Source of the DNA: Methanoregula sp. UBA247
GTDB taxonomy: Archaea > Halobacteriota > Methanomicrobia > Methanomicrobiales > Methanospirillaceae
Direction of reading: 5' to 3'
NCBI GenBank assembly: GCA_002495055.1
Contig: DADR01000004.1
Coordinates: forward strand, 51,656-115,655
Length of the DNA: 64,000 bases
This document shows, one piece after another, positions 35,396 to 43,854 of this stretch. Each line of letters starts with the position of its first letter. Position 1 is the first letter of the stretch. The notes beneath the pieces are model-generated. The model was not told where the DNA came from. It saw nothing but the letters and a program-made list of their open reading frames with translations, and searched no databases. The translations under genes were made by a program, and so were the position numbers.

Positions 35396-36262
35396 GTGCT
35401 CTCCGGTATAACCGCCACAGAGAGAACACGGGTACCAGGATCTTCGGGAAGACTTAGACCCGGTGGAATACGGGTTGTCATGGCAGGTAAAGGAGGAGTG
35501 GGCAAGACCACGATCACCGCCCTCCTCGCCCATCTTTTTTCCCGACAAGGATTACAGGTCCTTGCTGTTGACGGTGATCCTCAGCAGAACCTCGCAGTGA
35601 CACTCGGTGTCCCGCCAAAGAACGTGGAGCAGATTGTTCCGGTTTCAAAAAGTGTGGATTATCTCCGGGAAAAGACTGGCGCCGGCCCGGGTATTTCCCC
35701 GGGCGGCCTGCTTACCCTTAACCCGGATGTGAGCGATGTCATTGACCGCTTCTCCATTCCTGTTGCAGATAACCTGCGGCTCCTTGTCATGGGCGGCGTG
35801 CGGATGGCGGGTGCCGGGTGTCTCTGCCCGGAGTATACCCTCCTTGCCGCGATCCTGCGCCACGTGCCGCGCCTGCCGGAGCAGGTTATCCTGCTGGACA
35901 CTCCGGCGGGCCTGGAGCACTTCGGACGGGCGGTCGCTGACGGGTTTGAAACCGCGTTGATAGTTACCGATCCATCCTATAATGCATTGTCGGTGGCGCG
36001 GGAATCAGTGCTTCTTGCACAGCAGATGGGAATAAAAAACAGGATTCTTGTCGTGAACCGGTCTGGGACGAAAGGAGATATTGGTAAAGTACAGGAAATG
36101 TGCGGGAAAGAGAGGCTCTTCACGCAGGTGATTTACCTCCCTGCCAATCCTGAAGTAGTACGCAATGAACCGGGAGTTACTCAGCTCATGGGGCAGCAAT
36201 CGCAATTTATAAACGAGGTGAGGAACCTCAGGGATGTCATCCTCCGAACTGAAATATCCTGA
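35396..36262 (+). CDS. cooC: CODH nickel-insertion ATPase CooC
   Basis: A P-loop NTPase of about 288 residues with the deviant Walker A MAGKGGVGKTT, the switch VDGDPQQNLAVTLG, and the CxC nickel-binding motif AGCLCPEYTLLAAI used by CooC dimers. It matures the C-cluster of CooS. A GTG at 35396 is chosen because GGGGAT lies about eight bases upstream and the first beta strand (GGIRVVM) needs to be included; a TTG at 35390 is possible. It is two bases from the cooS stop. Confidence 0.9.
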   Translation: MLSGITATERTRVPGSSGRLRPGGIRVVMAGKGGVGKTTITALLAHLFSRQGLQVLAVDGDPQQNLAVTLGVPPKNVEQIVPVSKSVDYLREKTGAGPGISPGGLLTLNPDVSDVIDRFSIPVADNLRLLVMGGVRMAGAGCLCPEYTLLAAILRHVPRLPEQVILLDTPAGLEHFGRAVADGFETALIVTDPSYNALSVARESVLLAQQMGIKNRILVVNRSGTKGDIGKVQEMCGKERLFTQVIYLPANPEVVRNEPGVTQLMGQQSQFINEVRNLRDVILRTEIS

Positions 36263-36315
36263 CCGTGGTCCTCATGTTTTAAGGAATCCTGATGATAGTC
36301 GCGGGAAGTGAACCT

Positions 36316-36801
36316 ATGAAAAAATATCCCGGCATACCTGAACTTCTCGAGCAGTATATGAAGGAGAATGGCACTGAGGAACGATGGATCACGGTCAACG
36401 AACTTTGCGACCGGTTCAGCCTGACACGCCACCAGTGCAACACGGTCTCGGGATTCCTGAGACGGCTGGTGGCCGGACCTTATGGCCAGTTTCCCAACAT
36501 TGTCCTGAAGATTGAACTGACAGCGGGTAAAAATCCATCAGACCCAAAGAAGTGCCGGTATCTGGTCAAACGAAAGGTAAAGAAAGTTGGGACCGTTACA
36601 AAAACAGCATCACAGAAAAACCAGGACTCGGCTCCCTGCCCGGTCTATCAGGACCGAAGGGAACTTTTGCCTCAATCTTGCCCATGGAATATCACACCGT
36701 CTCGATGCCTGTCACCAGAAGTCCACCTCGCTCTCGTTCACCGCTGTATCCAACATTTTCAAACTTTCGATGATACAATCATTATTTTTGGCATTGCATG
36801 A
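36316..36801 (+). CDS. Small winged-helix-like protein
   Basis: A protein of up to 161 residues. Residues 1-95 look like a real domain with an HTH-like part (WITVNELCDRFSLTRHQCNT) and GPYGQFPNIVLKIELTAG; it could be a DNA-binding helper of the CODH operon. After about residue 110 the composition becomes proline/serine-rich and unlike protein, so the true end may be nearer 36640, or a frame change may have occurred. GGGAAGTG precedes the ATG. Nothing else is seen to 37046 except promoter-like A/T tracts. Confidence 0.55.
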   Translation: MKKYPGIPELLEQYMKENGTEERWITVNELCDRFSLTRHQCNTVSGFLRRLVAGPYGQFPNIVLKIELTAGKNPSDPKKCRYLVKRKVKKVGTVTKTASQKNQDSAPCPVYQDRRELLPQSCPWNITPSRCLSPEVHLALVHRCIQHFQTFDDTIIIFGIA

Positions 36802-37046
36802 CGGGCTGCATTTGTCACGGTTATCGGACATCTGGTTGAGGTAGCAGTATTGATTAGTCTTATCAATGTATCGCTCTGACTCAGGGAAAAAAGGGTATGG
36901 TGGAAAAGCGCAGAGACGTACAACCCGATGTGGCAGAATATGATATAAAAATTCGTTTACTATCCATGCAAGTTAATATTTCAATTTTTTTAAAATAACC
37001 TTTCCTTTATGTACCATGACCGTGAAGTAAGCGTTTGGTAATTATT

Positions 37047-38822
37047 ATGGACGGATATGCAGGAAATATAGTTTACGCCGATCTCTCATTAGGGAAGGTC
37101 ACGATCAAGCCTACGCCACCGGATCTCAAGAAGCAGTTTATTGGCGGGCGGGGGTTTGGCATCCGACTCCTGACCGATATGGTTGATCCGAAGATCGATC
37201 CAATGAGCGAAAAGAATGTTCTCGTGTACGCGTCAGGTCCGTTGACCGGCACCGGTATCCCTCTAGGGAGCCGGTACGAGGTCTCGACCATCTCACCACT
37301 CACTGGAGCTGCGATGAGTGCGAACAGCGGCGGGGTCTTTGGCTGGAAGATGAAGAAGGCGGGATTCGATGCGGTTGTCTTGAGTGGTAAAGCGAAAAAA
37401 CCCGTGTACCTCTTTTTGGATAACGGGAAAGCCGAACTCCGAAATGCCGCTCATTTATGGGGGAAAACAACCGGGCAGACAACCGACGCGATCATGGAAG
37501 AACTGAATGATAAGAGCGTCCGTGTGTCCTGCATAGGACCGGCAGGAGAAAAACTCGTTTTGTTTGCCTGTATCATCAACGAGAAGACACGGGCTGCAGG
37601 GCGTGGGGGTGTAGGCGCTGTCATGGGTTCGAAGAACTTAAAAGCGATTGCTGCACGGGGAGACCTGCCCATCAAGGCAGCGGATGAAGCACAGCTCGAT
37701 TTAGTGAAGGAGCGGGTGCGCAAAAAGATCGAGGATAACGGTATCGAAAAAGCACTTCACAATTACGGTACGGCGGTACTCATCAACATCATCAATGAGA
37801 ACTACGTCCTGCCGACCCGGAACTTCCAGACCGCCCACTTCGCAAACGCTGAGAACGTCTCCGGTGAAACAATCGCAAAAACTATCCTCAAGAAACCCAA
37901 GGGCTGCTATGCCTGCATCGTGCAGTGCGGGCGCGTCCATGAATTCGACGGCGAGACGGGGGAAGGCCCGGAATATGAACCCGACTGGGCGTTCGGACCG
38001 GACTGTGGTATAGATGATCTCAAGGCGGTCGCCCGGGCAAACAACATCTGCAACGAATACGGGCTCGACGCGATCTCTGCCCCGGCCACGATTGCCTGCC
38101 TGATGGAGATGGCGGAGAAAGGGTATGTCAAGCACCCGATCCGATTCGGTGATGCCAAGGGAATGCTGAAACTGGTGGAGCAGATTGCAAAACGTGAAGA
38201 CATTGGCAATGAACTTGCTGAGGGTTCTTTCCGGTTTGCCACGAAATACGGGCATCCTGAATTTTCGATGAGTTCCAAGAAGCAGGAACTGCCTGCCTAC
38301 GATCCCCGGGGAATCCAGGGATACGGGCTCGCGACGGCCACATCGGTCCGTGGCGGCGACCATGTGTACGGGTACATGATCTCCCCCGAAGTGCTTGGGG
38401 CACCGGAAAAACTTGACCCGTACGTGACAAAGGGAAAACCGCAATGGGTCAAGACGTTCCAGGACCTGACCGCTGCCATTGATGCATCGGGCATGTGCCT
38501 GTTCACTTCCTTTGCACTGGGTGCTGAGGATTATGCGGATCTCCTTACGGCAACCACGGGGATGAAAATTGATACTGCTGGATTATTAAAGATCGGTGAA
38601 CGGATCTGGAACCTTCAGAAACTCTACAATATCAAACGTGGGTTCGGCCGCAAAGACGACACGCTGCCGGCCCGTCTCCTGAACGAACCGCTCAAGGAAG
38701 GTGCACCCAAAGGTCAGGTATGGAGACGGGATGAGATGCTCGATGAATATTACACACTGCGGGGCTGGGATCGGGAGGGGACCCCGACACAGGAAAAGCG
38801 CAAAGACCTTGGTCTTGCGTAA
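37047..38822 (+). CDS. aor: Aldehyde:ferredoxin oxidoreductase, tungsten family
   Basis: A 591-residue AOR-family enzyme with a tungsten (or molybdenum) bis-pterin site and one [4Fe-4S] cluster. The N-terminal GGRGFGIRLL, the cluster cysteines in GCYACIVQCGRVHEF near residue 290, NNICNEYGLDAIS and the late SGMCLFTSFAL are all present. It oxidises aldehydes to acids with ferredoxin. The E1-like and MoaD-like genes directly downstream are the usual cofactor-sulfur partners. The ATG at 37047 is the start nearest the conserved DGYAG. Confidence 0.92.
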   Translation: MDGYAGNIVYADLSLGKVTIKPTPPDLKKQFIGGRGFGIRLLTDMVDPKIDPMSEKNVLVYASGPLTGTGIPLGSRYEVSTISPLTGAAMSANSGGVFGWKMKKAGFDAVVLSGKAKKPVYLFLDNGKAELRNAAHLWGKTTGQTTDAIMEELNDKSVRVSCIGPAGEKLVLFACIINEKTRAAGRGGVGAVMGSKNLKAIAARGDLPIKAADEAQLDLVKERVRKKIEDNGIEKALHNYGTAVLINIINENYVLPTRNFQTAHFANAENVSGETIAKTILKKPKGCYACIVQCGRVHEFDGETGEGPEYEPDWAFGPDCGIDDLKAVARANNICNEYGLDAISAPATIACLMEMAEKGYVKHPIRFGDAKGMLKLVEQIAKREDIGNELAEGSFRFATKYGHPEFSMSSKKQELPAYDPRGIQGYGLATATSVRGGDHVYGYMISPEVLGAPEKLDPYVTKGKPQWVKTFQDLTAAIDASGMCLFTSFALGAEDYADLLTATTGMKIDTAGLLKIGERIWNLQKLYNIKRGFGRKDDTLPARLLNEPLKEGAPKGQVWRRDEMLDEYYTLRGWDREGTPTQEKRKDLGLA

Positions 38823-38834
38823 TATCAGGTAGGA

Positions 38835-39611
38835 ATGCAATTGAACATGGCTGCGCTGAGCAATGAGCAAAAGGAACGGTATAAGCGGCAAATTGCCGTT
38901 GTCGGGGAGGACGGGCAGGAGAAGATCGGAAAGACCCGTCTTCTTATTGCCGGAGCCGGAGGACTGGGCAACACAGCTGCCCTCTTTGCTGCCATGGCAG
39001 GTTTTGGCAGCATCCGTATCATCGACCCCGATCGAATCGAAGAGACAAACCTGAACCGCCAGTTGTTGTACCGGGAAGCTGATATTGGCAGACCAAAGGC
39101 GGACACCGCAGCAAAAGCCCTCCACGCCATGAATTCATCCATCGATGTTGAACCGGTTACAGCAGCAATCGGTACCACTCCGGTGCGGGACCTTATCCGC
39201 GGCATTGATGTGGTCATTGACGGGCTCGATAATTATCCGGCACGGTTCCTGCTTGCAGATGCAGCATGGAAATGCGGGATACCGTTTATCCATGGCGCAG
39301 TCGAAGGATTCTATGGACAGGTCTGCACTATCATTCCCAAAATATCTCCCTGTCTCCGCTGTATTGTCCCGAATCCTCCACCGGTACGGGAGACTCCGAT
39401 CATCGGTGTTACGACCGGGATAATCGGGTGCGTCCAGGTCACTGAAGCAATAAAACTGGCAACCGGGAGCGGTATCCCCACCAGTGATCATCTGTGGCTC
39501 TGGGATGGCAGCAGGCAAAAATCAGATCGACTCAAAATTGAACGTATCCCTGCCTGTCATATCTGTGGAAAGGATGAGTATCAGATACGAGCAGGAGAGA
39601 GGATGTCATGA
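38835..39611 (+). CDS. MoeB/ThiF-type E1-like adenylyltransferase (AOR partner)
   Basis: A 258-residue enzyme that adenylates the C-terminal GG of a small sulfur carrier. It shows ERYKRQIAVVGEDGQEKI, nucleotide loop IAGAGGLGNTAALFA, the arginine-finger region ETNLNRQLLY, and zinc cysteines CLRC and CHIC. It lies 12 bases after aor and overlaps the MoaD-like gene by four bases, so it most likely serves the tungsten-pterin cofactor of that enzyme. A second, diverged copy lies at 42633-43382. Confidence 0.9.
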   Translation: MQLNMAALSNEQKERYKRQIAVVGEDGQEKIGKTRLLIAGAGGLGNTAALFAAMAGFGSIRIIDPDRIEETNLNRQLLYREADIGRPKADTAAKALHAMNSSIDVEPVTAAIGTTPVRDLIRGIDVVIDGLDNYPARFLLADAAWKCGIPFIHGAVEGFYGQVCTIIPKISPCLRCIVPNPPPVRETPIIGVTTGIIGCVQVTEAIKLATGSGIPTSDHLWLWDGSRQKSDRLKIERIPACHICGKDEYQIRAGERMS

Positions 39612-39886
39612 AAGTCCAGGTAAAGGCATTTGCCACATTCCGCGAGGTCATGGATAGCCAGTTTGATCTGGATTTTTTGCAAGGTGCAACTATCCGTACG
39701 CTTCTCGAAGACCTTATCGAAAGATACGATGGAGTGGGTGAGCTGATGTTTGCCAGCCCGGGAACGCTCCGGGACTTCGTCAATATCCTCAAAAATGGCA
39801 GGAATATTCATTTTCTTGGAGGTCTGGACACCCCGCTCGATGACGGGGATGTAATCGCGTTGTTTCCGCCGGTTGCGGGGGGATAG
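39608..39886 (+). CDS. MoaD-like sulfur carrier (AOR partner)
   Basis: A 92-residue beta-grasp (ubiquitin-like) protein ending PPVAGG, the C-terminal Gly-Gly to be thiocarboxylated. Within it DDGDVIALFPPVAGG is the typical MoaD ending. It should give sulfur for the dithiolene of tungsto/molybdopterin. Its ATG overlaps the stop of the E1-like gene, and a paralogue with the same ending is at 42358-42636. Confidence 0.92.
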   Translation: MKVQVKAFATFREVMDSQFDLDFLQGATIRTLLEDLIERYDGVGELMFASPGTLRDFVNILKNGRNIHFLGGLDTPLDDGDVIALFPPVAGG

Positions 39887-39939
39887 GGACGCATAGATAC
39901 GATCGTTCAAATACAGCGGTTCTTATGAACCCTGATAAA

Positions 39940-40008
39940 AGCCAGAGCCCGGATTCGAACCGGGTTATTGATCTGCAGTCAACCGCATAGCCACTCCGCC
40001 ACTCTGGC
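39940..40008 (-). tRNA. tRNA-Cys (GCA)
   Basis: On the minus strand GCCAGAG pairs with CTCTGGC as acceptor stem. The D arm GGAGTGGCTATGC is typical, and the anticodon loop CTGCAGA holds GCA with stem GTTGA/TCAAT. The T arm is CCCGG-TTCGAAT-CCGGG. The discriminator is U, as in cysteine tRNAs, and CCA is not encoded. Only two bases separate the anticodon and T stems, a shorter variable region than normal. It is the sole tRNA seen in the window. Confidence 0.9.
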
Positions 40009-40022
40009 ACAGGGTAATCCAC

Positions 40023-40059
40023 TATTGTGAACTTACCCATAATAATAACAATTGTGAAT
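40023..40059 (-). promoter_or_regulatory. Two TTCACAAT boxes in the tRNA-Cys promoter
   Basis: Read on the minus strand, GTTCACAATA (40032-40023) and ATTCACAATTGT (40059-40048) lie 15-50 bases upstream of the mature tRNA. The second is 12 bases of the 16-base palindrome found at the iscS/regulator promoter (45193-45208). A TTATTATTA TATA-like run lies between the two boxes. Confidence 0.4.
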
Positions 40060-40183
40060 GTTTTAGATTCTGGAATCAGCGGTTTTTTCCCGATCCTGAT
40101 TTTATGACGTGGATTTCTTTTCCGTATACAGCCAGTCTTACTGCGGATATACGTACAATGCTCTATGGTTTTTGATCGCGCTG

Positions 40184-40195
40184 ACAATTGTGATT
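40184..40195. promoter_or_regulatory. ACAATTGTGATT box ahead of the aminotransferase
   Basis: The motif ACAATTGTGATT is another copy of the half-palindrome seen at tRNA-Cys and at the iscS/regulator promoter. It lies about 20 bases upstream of the TATA-like GATATTTTATTT (from 40211) and 50 bases before the start codon. An upstream position would fit activation, but chance occurrence is not excluded. Confidence 0.3.
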
Positions 40196-40245
40196 GAGGA
40201 TACAAAACTGATATTTTATTTCCCCCGACACCGACCATAGAGAAT

Positions 40246-41454
40246 ATGAATCCTGCAAAGCCCGGTACGCGCCATTCGTTCCAGAAAGACATAATGGCAC
40301 AGTTTTTCTCCACCTATCCCTCCCGGGCGGACAATTTCTCGGAATCGGTAATCCGGGAGATGACCCGTCTATCCCTGAAATATAATGCAATCAACCTTGC
40401 CCAGGGCTTTCCGGATTTCCCCTGCCCTGCAGAACTGAAGATCGCAGCCTGTGAAGCGGTTAACGAGGATTATAACCAGTATGCGATCACATGGGGAGCA
40501 CAGGACCTCCGCGAAGCCCTGGCAGCCCGGGTGGAGCAGTTCAACGGCATGACCTTCGATCCCCAGATGGAGATTACAGTCACCTGCGGTTCGACCGAAG
40601 CGATGATGGCTTCGATGCTCGCCATCATCCAGCCCGGCGATGAAGTGATCGTGCCTGAACCATTCTATGAAAATTACGGGCCCGATGCTCAGATCTCGGG
40701 TGCGGTGCCACGGTATGTCCAGATCGGGGACAATTTCTCGATCGATGGAGAGGCATGGAAATCCGCGTTTAACAAGAAAACCCGGGCGATCATCCTCAAC
40801 ACCCCTAATAATCCGACCGGAAAGATCTTTTCCCGGCAGGAACTCCAGTTCATCGCGGACCTCTGTATCGACAACAACGTGATCGCGATCACCGATGAAA
40901 TCTATGAGCACATCCTGTATGATGGCAGGAAACATGTCTCGATCGGGTCACTGGACGGCATGCATGACCGGACCATCACTATCGGGAGTTTCTCCAAGAC
41001 CTATAGTGTCACCGGGTGGCGTGTCGGGTATGCACTGGCAGGAGATGAGATCACGGGACGTCTCCGCAAGATCCACGATTTCTTAACCGTGGGTGCACCT
41101 GCCCCGCTGCAACACGCCTGTATTGCAGCACTCCGGCTGCCGGAATCCTATTACAGGAAGCTTGCACAGGAATATGACAAGAAGCGGCGGATACTCTTTG
41201 ACGGGCTCAGGAACGCAGGATTTGCCTGTCAGTTACCAGAAGGAGCATACTATATCTTCACCGATATTGCCGGTTTTGGCATGAAAGATACGGAGTTTGC
41301 ACGTTATCTCGTCGAGAAGACCGGCGTAGCAGCGGTACCGGGCAGCTCGTTTTACCATGAGGGAGGCGAAACGAAACTCCGGTTCACGTTCTCGAAAAAG
41401 GACGAGACGCTGGTCGAGGCCTGCCGTCGTCTGGAAACGTTGGATATTGGGTAA
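40246..41454 (+). CDS. PLP-dependent aminotransferase, class I/II
   Basis: A 402-residue fold-type I aminotransferase. The PLP lysine lies in GSFSKTYSVTGWRVGYAL, with NTPNNPTGKIFS and AITDEIYEHILYDG as co-factor contacts and a C-terminal arginine in TKLRFTFSKK. It resembles the aspartate/aromatic/kynurenine-type branch (Igamma). Substrate specificity is not deducible. ATG at 40294 (MAQFFSTYPSRADNF) is an alternative start closer to the usual family N-terminus. It stands alone. Confidence 0.88.
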   Translation: MNPAKPGTRHSFQKDIMAQFFSTYPSRADNFSESVIREMTRLSLKYNAINLAQGFPDFPCPAELKIAACEAVNEDYNQYAITWGAQDLREALAARVEQFNGMTFDPQMEITVTCGSTEAMMASMLAIIQPGDEVIVPEPFYENYGPDAQISGAVPRYVQIGDNFSIDGEAWKSAFNKKTRAIILNTPNNPTGKIFSRQELQFIADLCIDNNVIAITDEIYEHILYDGRKHVSIGSLDGMHDRTITIGSFSKTYSVTGWRVGYALAGDEITGRLRKIHDFLTVGAPAPLQHACIAALRLPESYYRKLAQEYDKKRRILFDGLRNAGFACQLPEGAYYIFTDIAGFGMKDTEFARYLVEKTGVAAVPGSSFYHEGGETKLRFTFSKKDETLVEACRRLETLDIG

Positions 41455-41474
41455 TGCGTTAAAACGGAACAATT

Positions 41475-41795
41475 ATTTTTAAACTTTCTCGCGGCTTCCC
41501 GCAGACAGGTAACAACGCCCCGGATGCCAAGATACCGTGAGTGTCATTGAGTATGGCATCCACACTTCCTCTTTTGTCGCCCCAGCTGCCTTTGCCATCG
41601 GCACAGGGACTCTCTGACTGCCATCTCATCGCCCATCGATGCCTTCATGGCAATGCAGGTGAGCTGTTTGGACTTAGCGTCAAGTCCTTTGGATGCCACG
41701 AGTGACATGAACAGGTTGTTGAATGTCGCCGTAACTTCGGGCGCTTCTTTTTTTAGAACAATTCCATCGGGTTCTGCTGCAGGGGATTTCCTCAC
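41475..41795 (-). pseudogene. Frameshifted carboxymuconolactone decarboxylase-like gene
   Basis: The minus strand starts with an intact AhpD/CMD-like N-terminus (KKEAPEVTATFNNLFMSLVA, then KSKQLTCIAMKASMGDEMAV). It then continues only across several frames: VPMAKAAGATKEEV, then DAIL, MTLTVS and GIRGVVTCLREAARKFK. At least four one-base indels are needed, including extra A and T bases. The conserved order leaves little doubt about ancestry. The tail reaches almost to the convergent aminotransferase stop. Confidence 0.72.
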
Positions 41796-41925
41796 TCAAC
41801 GTTTTACCGTGCGATTATCTTAGGGAGGCAGGGTGAAACGGGGAAAGTTCAGTGGCAAAAAAGGGGGAGAAAATATCCAGTCGGTTGGTGACGAGATATC
41901 CCAACCGGAAAATTTCAGAATAATT

Positions 41926-42345
41926 TCAGGCAGGTCCTTTGCCATGCCCGTGGTCACCAGGCACCCACCGACCCCCGTCTTTGGTCAGTTCCTTCTTCCA
42001 GATCGGGACACCCTTCTTGATCTCTTCGATGATATAGCGGGAGCCGGCATACGCCGCGGGGCGGTGCCCGGCACTCACCACAATGATCAGGATATTCTCG
42101 CCAACCGCCAGACTTCCAATCCGGTGGATAATGTCGACGTGCAGAAGCCTGAACTGGCCGGTTGCATCCTGAGCGATTTTCTCCAGTTCTTTAACCGCAA
42201 CTTCCTCGTAGGCTTCGAGCTCCATCTCAGTGATCTCATCATCACGGACTACACCGTCAAAGACTACTACTGCACCGGTTCCCTGCTTCTTTGCAGCAGT
42301 GATGAGAGCCCCGATATCAACATCCCCAGTCTGGACTGCGATCAT
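41926..42345 (-). CDS. moaE: Molybdopterin synthase catalytic subunit MoaE
   Basis: A 139-residue MoaE. GAVVVFDGVVRDDE, LELEAYEE-type ELEAYEEVAVKELEKIA, IIHRIGSLAVGE and the C-terminal VPIWKKELTKDGGRWV with the active-site lysines are all recognisable. It inserts dithiolene sulfur from thiocarboxylated MoaD into precursor Z. GGAG is seven bases upstream of the ATG. The MoaD and E1 genes lie directly upstream in the same operon. The bases 41796-41925 are unassigned. Confidence 0.95.
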   Translation of the reverse strand: MIAVQTGDVDIGALITAAKKQGTGAVVVFDGVVRDDEITEMELEAYEEVAVKELEKIAQDATGQFRLLHVDIIHRIGSLAVGENILIIVVSAGHRPAAYAGSRYIIEEIKKGVPIWKKELTKDGGRWVPGDHGHGKGPA

Positions 42346-42357
42346 GATTCTCCTGTA

Positions 42358-42636
42358 TTATCCACCTGCAACCGGTGGGAAGACTGCAATCTCATCGCCA
42401 TCCTCAACCGGCGTCTTTGCCGCATCTGCGATCTCGATCCGTTTGCCGTTCTTCATTAAGATGACAAATTCGTGAAATGTGCCGTTCTCGTCAAAGATGG
42501 CTGCATATCCTGCGGGATTTTTCCGGGATACGGTCGTGATCAGGGAGGTAAACATCATCCCTGGCGCTACATCGGTTACAATATCGGTCCCGAGCAGCTC
42601 GCGGAACCGTGCAAAAAACCGGATCTTAACGGTCAT
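42358..42636 (-). CDS. moaD: MoaD-family sulfur carrier
   Basis: A 92-residue beta-grasp protein beginning TVKIRFFARFRELLG and ending PPVAGG. The Gly-Gly end accepts the AMP and then the thiocarboxylate from the E1/sulfurtransferase pair, and donates sulfur through MoaE. Its start overlaps the E1-like gene by four bases, and moaE follows after 12 bases. It is the same length as the AOR-linked copy, but the N-terminal halves differ, pointing to specialised partners. Confidence 0.94.
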   Translation of the reverse strand: MTVKIRFFARFRELLGTDIVTDVAPGMMFTSLITTVSRKNPAGYAAIFDENGTFHEFVILMKNGKRIEIADAAKTPVEDGDEIAVFPPVAGG

Positions 42637-43382
42637 TTCTTATTCCTCGCTGTTTTTACTACACCACCACAAGCCTCGCAGCCAGGATTTCGTTTTACGC
42701 AAATCTCGTCTGCCTTTGCCTGCATCCCGTCCCAGATAAAGAGACGCCCCATGAGTAGATCTCCGATGCCCAGCAGATACTTCAATACTTCAGTTGCCTG
42801 GACCATACCGATTAGACCCGGTGTCACACCCACCACGGGGAACACTTCCCCGGGTGGTGCTTTGGGGAAGATGCATTTCAGGCACGGGGTCTTTCCGGGA
42901 ATGATGGTGGTCGCCTGTCCGTAGAACCCCCGGATACCCCCGTGGAAAAGCGGGATCTCCTTTGCGATGGCGACATCATTAAGCAGGTATCGGATCGGGT
43001 AGTTGTCCATGGCATCGACGATACCATCTGCTCCCCCCACAAGATAGGCAGCGTTGGTTTCATCAATCTTCACATCGATAGCGTTTACCATGATATCGGG
43101 GTTTATTTCACGTAATTTTTCTTCGGCCGAGGCAGTCTTCTTCCTGCCGATATCCCGGTCGAAGTGGAGGATCTGCCGGTTTAAGTTTGACTGGTCAACC
43201 ACATCCATATCAACAATCGTGATCCTCCCTACACCGGCAACAGCAAGATAGAGGGAGATCGGTGACCCGAGTCCACCGGCACCGGCGATAAAAACATGCG
43301 CTTTTTTGAGCCGTTCCTGTCCTTCCTGGCCAAAAGACATGATCTGCCGCTTGTAGCGTTCCTGTTCACGTTCTGATAACAT
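42633..43382 (-). CDS. moeB: MoeB/ThiF-type E1-like adenylyltransferase
   Basis: A 249-residue E1-like enzyme: ERYKRQIMSFGQEGQERLKK, loop IAGAGGLGSPISLYLA, DQSNLNRQILHFDRDIGRKK, zinc cysteines CLKC and CEAC. It activates MoaD for molybdopterin synthesis. GGTGA lies upstream of the ATG at 43382. It is clearly homologous to 38835-39611, so the window holds two E1/MoaD sets, one with moaE and one with aor. Confidence 0.93.
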   Translation of the reverse strand: MLSEREQERYKRQIMSFGQEGQERLKKAHVFIAGAGGLGSPISLYLAVAGVGRITIVDMDVVDQSNLNRQILHFDRDIGRKKTASAEEKLREINPDIMVNAIDVKIDETNAAYLVGGADGIVDAMDNYPIRYLLNDVAIAKEIPLFHGGIRGFYGQATTIIPGKTPCLKCIFPKAPPGEVFPVVGVTPGLIGMVQATEVLKYLLGIGDLLMGRLFIWDGMQAKADEICVKRNPGCEACGGVVKTARNKK

Positions 43383-43419
43383 TGTTCACCGGTAACTATG
43401 AGTTGATATACCCTTCAGA

Positions 43420-43854
43420 CTAATGATTGCATGTGAGATCTTCACTGTGGTCATGGGAATGGGAATTTTTCTCGACCCAGGCTTCGAGCCCTTTCTTCAC
43501 GCGGTAATCGTTGATTGCCTTGTGAATGCCTTCTTCCGCCAGGACCGAACAGTGCATCTTGACAGGTGGAAGACCATCAAGTGCCTCCGCGACTGCCTTA
43601 TTGGAGAGCTCCCACGCCTCCTCCAGCGTTTTTCCCCTGACAAGCTCAGTTGCCATGCTGCTGGATGCTATTGCAGCACCGCAACCGAATGTCTTGAACT
43701 TTGCATCAACCACGACATTGTTTTCGATCTTCAGGAAGATCTTCATGATATCCCCGCAGACCGGGTTCCCGACCTCCCCGACTCCGTCGGGGTTTTCTAT
43801 CTCGCCAACATTACGAGGGTTCTTGAAATGGTCCATCACCGTGTCACTATACAT
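43420..43854 (-). CDS. iscU: Fe-S cluster assembly scaffold IscU/NifU-N
   Basis: A 144-residue scaffold with the three cluster cysteines in GNPVCGDIM, FGCGAAIASSS and KMHCSVLAEEGI, and the classical start YSDTVMDHFKNPRNVG. A histidine/aspartate-rich tail (NSHSHDHSEDLTCNH) is added and may bind metal, which is inference. It overlaps iscS by eight bases and follows it in the operon. Confidence 0.95.
   Translation of the reverse strand: MYSDTVMDHFKNPRNVGEIENPDGVGEVGNPVCGDIMKIFLKIENNVVVDAKFKTFGCGAAIASSSMATELVRGKTLEEAWELSNKAVAEALDGLPPVKMHCSVLAEEGIHKAINDYRVKKGLEAWVEKNSHSHDHSEDLTCNH

Noticed and set aside
39789..40313. A 174-codon minus-strand frame across the tRNA
   Set aside because: It runs through the tRNA-Cys and the end of a MoaD gene and has no family features.
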